Shown here in pieces: positions 1-5,479 of a stretch of 9,134 bases of DNA; position 1 is the first letter of the stretch, and each line of letters begins with the position of its first letter. The notes below the pieces were generated by a model. That model was not told the origin of the DNA, did not search any database, and saw nothing but the letters and a program-made list of their open reading frames with translations. The DNA comes from an uncultured Collinsella sp. (GTDB taxonomy: Bacteria; Actinomycetota; Coriobacteriia; Coriobacteriales; Coriobacteriaceae). Location of the stretch: the NCBI GenBank assembly GCA_902494935.1, contig CABUVH010000077.1, forward strand, positions 1-9,134. The letters run 5' to 3'. Position numbers and translations under genes: made by a program.

Positions 1-114
1 AATAATGACAGACCGAATGAAGATACGTGCGACGGGGGCGAGGCGAATGGCTGAGCGGTATCGATATGCGGGTTCAACGGTATCACATTGACCACATAGA
101 TTTTTAACTTGCAT
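1..114 (-). CDS. Possible small gene downstream of the ABC ATPase, cut by the window edge
   Basis: An open frame starts with ATG two bases after the TAG stop of the ABC ATPase gene and runs without a stop for 38 codons to the window edge. The visible product begins MQVKNLCGQCDTVEP, so it has a Cys-x-x-Cys pair at residues 7 and 10 that could be half of a zinc ribbon. It then becomes rich in Arg and Ile. A purine-rich stretch at the end of the ATPase gene (AAAGGGCGGG) could serve as a weak ribosome binding site. The tight spacing suggests it is the next gene of the same operon, but I recognise no family and the piece is short, so it may also be a chance open frame. Confidence 0.35.
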   Translation of the reverse strand, partial: MQVKNLCGQCDTVEPAYRYRSAIRLAPVARIFIRSVII

Positions 115-116
115 TT

Positions 117-857
117 CTACCCGCCCTTTTCGTAGAGTCGCCGATACGTGCTTAGCGCACCCTCGGCGCGTCCGGCAGGCTTTGCGAAATGGGATCCAGG
201 AGACTTCGGCGCAGCATCATCTTGCGGAATGCTTCTAATGAGCCTCCCATCCTTCAAAAACAGAATCTCATCGCACAGCCTATCGACCGAATCCAAGATG
301 TGGGATGACATGATGATGCACGTACCAGAATCGGCCAGCTTCCTGAGAATCTCGGAATGCAAGTCCACCCTGCTGGGGTCGAGCACGTTCATGGGCTCAT
401 CTAATAGAAGGTACCGCGCGCCCGTCGCATACGCAATCGTCAGGGTAAGCTGCTGCTTCATGCCCTGGCTCAGAGTGCGGATCCTCATCTTCGCGAACTC
501 GCCTATCTGCGTTTGTTCCACTATCTCTTCGATATCGCGAGCATGCGGCCACATATCGCAAACCATCTTGAGGTGATCTTCCGCACGCAATCCGGGATAC
601 AGCAGCGTCCCCTCACCAGGTGCATAGAAGATCATAGAACGGACCTCTCTCGCACCCGTACCCTGCACCTCATCCAGAACGATGCTCCCGTCCACGCGAG
701 GACCCGGCAAACCTGCCATCGCACGCAGCAACGTCGTCTTTCCATGCCCGTTCGGAGCGACGAGACCGTAGACCGTACCCGGGGCAAACTCAGCGTTCAC
801 CGAATCTACGAGCACCTTCTTTCCATAAGAGATCGTCAGCGTTTGAAGGTCAATCAT
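117..857 (-). CDS. ABC transporter ATP-binding protein
   Basis: This is the cytoplasmic ATPase subunit that would power the adjacent membrane permease. Counted from the preferred start (246 aa), it has a Walker A motif APNGHGKTT at 34-42, an ABC signature LSQGM at 129-133, Walker B YLLLDE at 149-154 with the catalytic Glu, and the H-loop His at 186 (SSH). The first Walker A residue, usually Gly, is Ala. This single-domain layout is typical of ABC-2 type exporters. After the nucleotide-binding domain the last ~40 residues form a polar tail. Two starts are possible: ATG at 866 overlaps the permease stop as ATGA, but the GAAAGGGG ribosome binding site touches it directly. ATG at 857 lies 9 bases after that site and gives the family-like start MIDLQTL, so I prefer 857. 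Translational coupling to the permease is likely either way. The substrate is unknown. Confidence 0.9.
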   Translation of the reverse strand: MIDLQTLTISYGKKVLVDSVNAEFAPGTVYGLVAPNGHGKTTLLRAMAGLPGPRVDGSIVLDEVQGTGAREVRSMIFYAPGEGTLLYPGLRAEDHLKMVCDMWPHARDIEEIVEQTQIGEFAKMRIRTLSQGMKQQLTLTIAYATGARYLLLDEPMNVLDPSRVDLHSEILRKLADSGTCIIMSSHILDSVDRLCDEILFLKDGRLIRSIPQDDAAPKSPGSHFAKPAGRAEGALSTYRRLYEKGG

Positions 858-862
858 CGAGA

Positions 863-2716
863 TCATCCCCTTTCGATCTTTGGAACACTCAGGCGCACCA
901 TCAACGGAGATACGGCGCCCAAGACCACCAGCAGAGCGCCCGATGCGCCGACGACCTCTCCAAAAGGCATCGCGTTCGTCCCTCGCCCAAGGAACCCAAT
1001 CGTCCCCACCTGGGAAGCGGGATCAAACGAGGCGAATGGAGCCAGCAGCGCGACGCCCATGCCCACGCTTTCAACATGAGCGCTCAACGAACCCAACACC
1101 AAGAGAACCGCGCAAACCATTCCGGTGACAACGGGGTTGCGGCTAATCGCTGCTGTCAACGCAGCGACGACGGAAATCACGCCGTATGCCATGACCAGCA
1201 ACGGAATACTGCACAACACCGCCTCCCCCACCGTGGACGTTGTCGAAGCTCCCGCCCGAATGAGAGCGACGGGATACTCCGATCCACCCGCACCGTTCTT
1301 AATCACGGACACAACGACAGCGGGAACCATCGACACCAAAAGCAGCACCAAGCCAAGCAGGAGAGCCAGCGCAACAGCCGTCAGAAAACGCACATGCGCT
1401 GTTGCGGGGATCTGGAGAACCAGAAGGGAACGACACTGCAGGTGGGTGCACGCGAGCGATGTGACAACCACGGGCAACAGCAAAAATAAGGAGGGAAGCG
1501 CTGCCTGGAGATACGAAAGGAGGATTAATGGGGGCATCTTCGTACTTAACTCGTAAACCTTGGGGTCCGGCAAGCTCGCGATCGACTCAAGCAGAAGGGC
1601 GCGCGCCTCCGCACGAGAAGGAGTCTCCGGCTCGATTCCGATCGATTGCAGGAGAGTCGCATCTGCCGCGCCCAGCTCACCTCGAGCGCGCTCGTACGTC
1701 GCAAGGCTTCGAAACCCCTCCGCAGGCATAGGCGCGTACACGAAACCCGAAAGAGCATCCCGCATGTCTTCCAGGGCCGCTTTGCCCTCGACGTCCATAT
1801 TCGCAGCGTTCTGCTCTAGATACCGATCTATTGAACGGAGCTCCCCATCCCTATACCGAACAGCGGAAACGTTATCAGCGTCAGGAAACATCTCGACCAG
1901 AGCCGGGGCCAGCATCGTCGTCGACATTGCAATCGCGCATACGGCGAGGGTAGGAGAACGCAGGAGCAGTTTCCCCATCGTTCTTACGTATGCAACGGCG
2001 GAGGCACAAGCGCTCGAACGAGTTGCCGTTCTCGATGCAGTGAAGGAACCTCTCTCAAGACAAATCGGGGATATCGGGCACGCGCAGCCGCTCTTTCCAG
2101 CAACGCAAAGCAGGCTAATTGCCAGCACCTCGATCCCGATTGCGCATACGAGGGCAATCGCGCCACGCTCGAAGCAAAGTCCAGGCAGATTCACTATCTG
2201 CGTTGTCGGGTACGGGCTATAGGCGCCGACGGTCAACTCAGTGTTCGCATACGTAAGGGGATTCAACAGGGCGAACTCACGTAAAGCGATGGATCTTCCG
2301 TAATACCCGGGAACCATCGTCACCCCCATCAGGGCACATACGAACACGATTCCAAGCGTAGGGTTATTGGCAATCTTCACGGCAAGGTGAACGACAAGCG
2401 AGATGAACGCTGCCACCAAGAATTGCAAGATGGCCGTCTGCGCGAACACCAGCCAAGCCGGTTTGATAACCGGAGTCGCATATTGAATGTAGCCTATCGG
2501 ATAGAACGGCGAGCCCGGGCCATTCTTCACAAGCGCGGCGATTATCCCTGGAAGATTGATGGCGAGGACGGCAAGCATTGCAAAAACACTCGCCCATACG
2601 CTCGATGCAACAAGTCTACCCAGCTCGCCCATCGGTGCCTGGATGATGAGCTTTTCACGTTTGTTAAGACGCGCGGCAAGGAACGAGACGGCAACGGCCG
2701 TTGCGACCCATAGCAA
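863..2716 (-). CDS. ABC transporter permease, two-module, main (C-terminal) part of a frameshifted gene
   Basis: This is the membrane channel partner of the following ATPase. The 617-residue frame is rich in hydrophobic helices and holds most of two homologous modules. KNGPGSPFYP (64-73) aligns with KNGAGGSEYP (473-482), QAP (26-28) with QIP (435-437), and IANNP (115-119) with ISRNP (524-528), always at an offset of 409 residues. The second module begins near residue 245 with a membrane helix and a polar outer segment (about 275-392) before its helix bundle. The first module lacks the matching front part in this frame. That part lies upstream in another frame (see 2542-3084). The frame has no ATG at its head; the position given is a TTG without a good ribosome binding site, which fits a continuation rather than a true start. 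Restoring one base in the C run would give about 739 residues. Function (export of a peptide, lipid or drug) is not readable from sequence. Confidence 0.75.
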   Translation of the reverse strand: MLWVATAVAVSFLAARLNKREKLIIQAPMGELGRLVASSVWASVFAMLAVLAINLPGIIAALVKNGPGSPFYPIGYIQYATPVIKPAWLVFAQTAILQFLVAAFISLVVHLAVKIANNPTLGIVFVCALMGVTMVPGYYGRSIALREFALLNPLTYANTELTVGAYSPYPTTQIVNLPGLCFERGAIALVCAIGIEVLAISLLCVAGKSGCACPISPICLERGSFTASRTATRSSACASAVAYVRTMGKLLLRSPTLAVCAIAMSTTMLAPALVEMFPDADNVSAVRYRDGELRSIDRYLEQNAANMDVEGKAALEDMRDALSGFVYAPMPAEGFRSLATYERARGELGAADATLLQSIGIEPETPSRAEARALLLESIASLPDPKVYELSTKMPPLILLSYLQAALPSLFLLLPVVVTSLACTHLQCRSLLVLQIPATAHVRFLTAVALALLLGLVLLLVSMVPAVVVSVIKNGAGGSEYPVALIRAGASTTSTVGEAVLCSIPLLVMAYGVISVVAALTAAISRNPVVTGMVCAVLLVLGSLSAHVESVGMGVALLAPFASFDPASQVGTIGFLGRGTNAMPFGEVVGASGALLVVLGAVSPLMVRLSVPKIERG

Positions 2717-3084
2717 GTACTCCTTCGATCCGTCATAATAGGTGTACTCTCCATCCGATATCTGCAGAAACGGAAGTAGGGGGAGAGCGGTGCCAAGATA
2801 AGACGTCCCGCGGCAAGAGGGTACAGAAGCGCGGGCATGCTTGATGAAGAGGTATAGACACCGTCCTCCCCCGCATTCACAAGCGCATCCGCATAGGATG
2901 CTGACAATTCCTGCTCAACACGGGTTATTCCCGACTCGAGGTATTCGACCCGTCCGTCGATGCCAGCCGCGCTCCTGAAGACGGGCAGAGCACAAAGAAC
3001 CATCAACGCAACAACGACAACACAGAGCGACCTGGAGGAGAGAAGCGACCTAAAGATCGCCTTCGAGATTTTGAGCATATTCAT
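2542..3084 (-). pseudogene. N-terminal part of the ABC permease, separated by a frameshift
   Basis: This frame carries the real start of the permease. ATG at 3084 has AAGG six bases upstream, and the product starts MNMLKISKAIFRSLL, followed by a strong membrane helix (VVVVALMVLCALPVF) and a polar segment with a short coiled-coil-like stretch (RVEYLESGITRVEQEL). This mirrors the start of the second module of the same protein (MGKLLLRSPTLAV, helix, polar outer segment). Sense breaks off around 2775-2790. Beyond that the frame gives Arg/Ser-rich sequence to a stop at 2542, whereas the neighbouring frame continues as LLPFLQISDGEYTYYDGSKE into the main permease frame. Adding one C to the five-base run at 2779-2783 joins the two without a stop. 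Possible causes are a true inactivating mutation, a phase-variable tract or an assembly error. Confidence 0.7.
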
Positions 3085-3117
3085 CGCCAACCTTAACCTC
3101 ATCCAGTCGGAACAGAG

Positions 3118-3140
3118 GGGCCGAACAAAATGCTCGGCCC
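3118..3140. promoter_or_regulatory. Hairpin in the divergent intergenic region
   Basis: A perfect 7-bp inverted repeat, GGGCCGA / TCGGCCC, has a 9-base loop. It lies 34 bases upstream of the permease start, so it would sit in the leader of the ABC operon if transcription starts further upstream. On the plus strand it is followed by TTATTA, too weak a T-run for a confident terminator. It may be a leader or attenuation element. Confidence 0.4.
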
Positions 3141-3163
3141 TTATTACTTGCCGGCAAAGTCAA

Positions 3164-3182
3164 TTTAACATAAACTGTTAAA
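3164..3182. promoter_or_regulatory. Operator-like palindrome TTTAACA-N5-TGTTAAA
   Basis: A perfect inverted repeat with 7-bp arms and a TAAAC spacer sits in the A+T-rich gap between the divergent ABC operon and the DUF2975 gene. Its size and symmetry suit a dimeric repressor. The small XRE-type protein encoded two genes away is a natural candidate, though nothing in the sequence proves it. I could not place a clear -35/-10 pair for either direction. TTGACT at 3158-3163 on the minus strand overlaps the operator region but lacks a well-spaced -10. Confidence 0.45.
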
Positions 3183-3218
3183 AAGTAACCTGAGTTTTTA
3201 AATTCTTCGGAGGTTATT

Positions 3219-3731
3219 ATGAGTTCCGACAATCGCACTCCCCGGCTTCATTCCTTCCGCATCGCATGTGCGATAGCCTCTGCGACCCTTTGCGCCACCG
3301 CCATCGCACAAGTGGCGTTCTCCTTAAAGCCAGCAATCAAAGTGCTCGACAACCCTGTAATTGCAGACTCCCCCGCGTATCCAGCCCTTGCGATCTCGAC
3401 ATTGGTCCCTGCCGTCATCGGTATCGCTACGACCATCCTCAGCGCCGTTCTCGTGTGGACGATCAAGAGCGGAGACCCCTTCAAGAAAGGGTCTGCGACA
3501 TGCTTGAAGGTGCTCGGCATTCTCTTCGTTGTTCAAGCTGCCACCAGCCTCTACGCCGGCTCACTCAAAACCTCCGTTTCGATGTTTGGCGGCGAGGGGG
3601 CCGTCGGCGCCCAAGAGATCGCTTCATCATTCGATTGGACCTCTCTGGTTCTCGGCATCGTCCTGTTCATGCTTTCCCAGCTCTTCTTGTACGCCCGAGA
3701 GCTGTACCTCGACTCCGACGAGATTGCGTAA
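3219..3731 (+). CDS. DUF2975-type membrane protein
   Basis: This is a 170-residue integral membrane protein with four predicted helices at about 13-36, 54-81, 94-113 and 139-160. A loop GDPFKKGSATCLK after helix 2 and a C-terminal tail LFLYARELYLDSDEIA resemble the DUF2975 family (PF... xxxx-LRxIG loop and a GxxLxxExDLTV-like tail). The length matches the family. The start is ATG at 3219 with GGAGG five bases upstream. Nine bases after its stop comes a small XRE-type regulator; DUF2975 genes are commonly paired with such a YozG-like regulator. The biochemical role of the family is not known. I infer that it is a membrane partner or target of the regulator. Confidence 0.75.
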   Translation: MSSDNRTPRLHSFRIACAIASATLCATAIAQVAFSLKPAIKVLDNPVIADSPAYPALAISTLVPAVIGIATTILSAVLVWTIKSGDPFKKGSATCLKVLGILFVVQAATSLYAGSLKTSVSMFGGEGAVGAQEIASSFDWTSLVLGIVLFMLSQLFLYARELYLDSDEIA

Positions 3732-3740
3732 GGAAACGCC

Positions 3741-3992
3741 ATGCCCGTAATTGTTCGCCTCGACAAGATCATGGCCGAGCGAAAGATTTCCTCGAACGAA
3801 CTTGCCGAAAGGATTGGAACCACGCCCGTGAACCTGTCCCGTATTAAAAAAGGGCATATTCGCGGCATTCGCTTCAACACACTCGAGCAGCTATGCCTCG
3901 CCCTTCGTTGCCAACCCGGAGACCTTCTCGAAGTCATGAGCGAAGAGGATGCCCGAAAGGAGTTCGGACTCGATTGGTCCGCCGAGGATTAG
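3741..3992 (+). CDS. Small Cro/XRE-family (YozG-like) transcriptional regulator
   Basis: This is an 83-residue DNA-binding protein consisting of little more than one helix-turn-helix domain. Helix 2 is SSNELAERIG (17-26), the recognition helix region is TPVNLSRIKKG (28-38), and the closing segment FNTLEQLCLALRCQPGDLLE (45-64) is highly typical of YozG-like regulators. The ribosome binding site AAGGA at 3730-3734 overlaps the stop of the DUF2975 gene, six bases before ATG, so the two genes are co-transcribed and probably coupled. It probably regulates its own operon and may act on the palindrome at 3164-3182. Its TAG stop is directly followed, in the same frame, by the coding remnant of a tyrosine recombinase. 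Confidence 0.88.
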   Translation: MPVIVRLDKIMAERKISSNELAERIGTTPVNLSRIKKGHIRGIRFNTLEQLCLALRCQPGDLLEVMSEEDARKEFGLDWSAED

Positions 3993-4718
3993 AGGGCGGT
4001 CGTACTCGCCCTGCACACGGGGATGCGAATCGGCGAGGTCTGCGGCCTTCGGTGGTGCGATGTGGATTTCGAGACGGGCCTGATCTCGATCAGACACTCG
4101 GTGGCGTACGCGAAGGGAATGGGTTCGTTCATCAAGGACACCAAGACCCATGACGCCAGGGGTATCCCCATCGACCCGGTCGGCCTACTCCCCTTCCTGA
4201 AGGAGACCCACGAGATCGACTGCGGAAAGCTGCGCTTGCGCGGCCTTACCGGGGCGATCGAGATCGGGGGCTGCTACATCCTGTCGGAGCCGGGCGCGAC
4301 CTTCGCGACGACAAGCTATATCCGCAGGGCGTTCAAGACGTTCTCGGAGACCAACGGCCTCATGGGCACCAACGACGAGCTGATCACGTTCCACGGCCTT
4401 CGCCACACGTTCGCAACGCAGTGGATCCGCCAAGGCGGCGATATCAAGGCGCTCCAATCGATCCTCGGCCACAAGGACGCCATGGCGACGCTCAACGTCT
4501 ACGCCGACATCGAGCCCATCTCCAAAATCCATAACATGCTGCGCGCCACGCCGTGCCTTTGGCGCGGGCACCTCGGGCCGAGGGTCGATCCGGGTCCCAT
4601 GTTCCAACAGAGGATCCAGGAGTCCATCGAGACGCTCCAGGCGTTCGGCTACGGCATCACCGAGCCGGACGACCGAAATATCGCCATACGCGACGTGAAG
4701 ACGAACAGTTGGCTCTAG
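3993..4718 (+). pseudogene. Tyrosine recombinase (phage-type integrase), catalytic domain only
   Basis: The frame opens directly after the regulator's stop with RAVVLALHTGMRIGEVCGLRW, which is the standard start of the integrase catalytic domain. Counting from the internal Met at 4023, the catalytic set is complete: Arg2 (GMRIGE), Lys41 (KDTKTHDARGIP), His124 and Arg127 (HGLRHTF), His150 (LGHKD) and the nucleophile Tyr160 (NVYAD). About 70 further residues follow the tyrosine. The arm-binding and core-binding domains, normally ~150-200 residues, are absent, and ATG 4023 lies inside the catalytic motif with no ribosome binding site. I therefore read it as the surviving 3' part of an integrase gene from an integrative element or phage, cut at its junction with the DUF2975/regulator unit. 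Expression as an isolated domain cannot be excluded. Confidence 0.8.
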
Positions 4719-5044
4719 CTCACCGAGTACGCGGCAGTGCTGGGCCCATCTCGACTGAGGTCACGGTGGTCCGATAGGGGCGCCGCCCGCGGCATGCGCC
4801 GCGGAGCGGTATCCCCTACCGAAGGGCGGGGATGCCCTCCGCTTCCAGTTCGGAATCAGCCGTCGGAGGCGTTCGGCTGACTGCAGGAACGGCCTGTCCG
4901 CTCAATGTGTTCGGCTGAGATCGGAAATCAACCCAACACGAGCCGGACACGCGCCAGACGGCTCTTCCCCGTACGGCCTTCCCCCTTACGCTCATGTTGC
5001 AGGCATGTAACGCCGCAGCGAGCGCGCCTTTTTTGCGCCAGACA
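4719..5044. other. Gene-free stretch rich in short inverted and direct repeats
   Basis: I see no credible gene here. It contains: a 7-bp palindrome CCGCGGC-ATGC-GCCGCGG (4787-4804); a 9-bp arm pair with one mismatch, GGTATCCCC / GGGGATGCC (4808-4816 and 4828-4836); a perfect 7-bp pair TCAGCCG / CGGCTGA (4856-4862 and 4874-4880); a 10-bp direct repeat GTTCGGCTGA (4871-4880 and 4909-4918); and AGCCG / CGGCT (4941-4945 and 4959-4963). None is followed by a T-run that would make it a clear terminator. A run of six T occurs at 5029-5034 without a convincing stem. Lying just behind an integrase remnant, the stretch may be the end of the old element or contain its attachment site. Confidence 0.4.
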
Positions 5045-5067
5045 GGTACAATGATGAACACTGTACC
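5045..5067 (+). promoter_or_regulatory. Promoter -10 with overlapping inverted repeat, upstream of the ACT gene
   Basis: TACAAT at 5047-5052 is a good -10 box about 60 bases upstream of the ACT-domain gene; no strong -35 box lies at the usual distance. It is embedded in the inverted repeat GGTACA-N11-TGTACC (5045-5050 and 5062-5067), so a bound dimer would cover the -10 and the start point. This is consistent with repression of the ACT/citrate synthase unit, but the site is unproven. Confidence 0.45.
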
Positions 5068-5114
5068 GTAGCGGAGCGCCCCGCGCGCGCCGCAATCACG
5101 CGAAAGGGTTTCCC

Positions 5115-5402
5115 ATGGCCGAGATCTCGTCCTCCCGTATCGTCATCACCGTCCTTGGCAAGAACCGCCCCGGTATCGTCGCCGGCGTCACCCGTGTTCT
5201 GGGCGAGGCCAACGTCGACATCCGCGACATCACGCAGTCCATTATCGAGGACATCTTCACCATGACCATGCTGGCCGATACCGCCGAGTCCAAGCTCGAC
5301 TTCGCCGAGCTGCAGAAGGCGCTGGCCGAGGCCGGCGAGCTTTCGGGCGTCAACGTGTCCATCCAGCGCGAGGACGTCTTCAACTTTATGTACCGCCTGT
5401 AG
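5115..5402 (+). CDS. Stand-alone ACT-domain protein (UPF0237 family)
   Basis: This 95-residue cytoplasmic protein consists of a single ACT domain, a fold used to bind small ligands, often amino acids, in regulatory proteins. The family signature is clear: the GKNRPGIVAGVTRVL loop-helix at 15-29, NVDIRDITQSI at 33-43, the second strand IFTMTMLAD at 47-55, and the highly conserved ending QREDVFNFMYRL (84-95). Length matches the family (~90 aa). The start is ATG at 5115 with AAAGGG six bases upstream. In many Firmicutes this gene precedes a UPF0210/PFL-type gene; here citrate synthase follows 77 bases downstream in the same direction. Its ligand and target are unknown. The context suggests a possible sensor linked to central carbon or glutamate supply, which is inference only. 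Confidence 0.9.
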   Translation: MAEISSSRIVITVLGKNRPGIVAGVTRVLGEANVDIRDITQSIIEDIFTMTMLADTAESKLDFAELQKALAEAGELSGVNVSIQREDVFNFMYRL

Positions 5403-5479
5403 CGAGCAAGCCGCTGGGGATAGCCTGACGCGCGCATGCCCATGCAAGTCACCCCGATGCGGCCCGGAGAGGAGCGCGC

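Noticed and set aside
60..100. tRNA-like GGTTCAA segment near the left edge
   Set aside because: No acceptor, D or anticodon arms can be folded around it.
1560..2222. 220-codon open frame on the plus strand opposite the ABC permease
   Set aside because: It is Ser/Arg/Ala-rich with no motifs or ribosome binding site, while the opposite strand encodes a clear membrane protein with internal homology.
2775..2790. Programmed -1 ribosomal frameshifting at the C run of the permease
   Set aside because: The heptamer does not fit the X-XXY-YYZ rule at the P site and no clear downstream pseudoknot is visible; a mutation or read error is simpler, so this is kept only as a minor alternative.
3050..3238. 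62-codon minus-strand frame spanning the divergent intergenic region, a possible leader peptide
   Set aside because: It starts inside the DUF2975 gene, lacks a ribosome binding site, overlaps the permease start in another frame and resembles nothing known.
3741..4718. Possible read-through fusion of the XRE regulator with the integrase domain, which share a frame
   Set aside because: A plain TAG separates them with no recoding signal visible; the shared frame is a one-in-three coincidence at a recombination joint.
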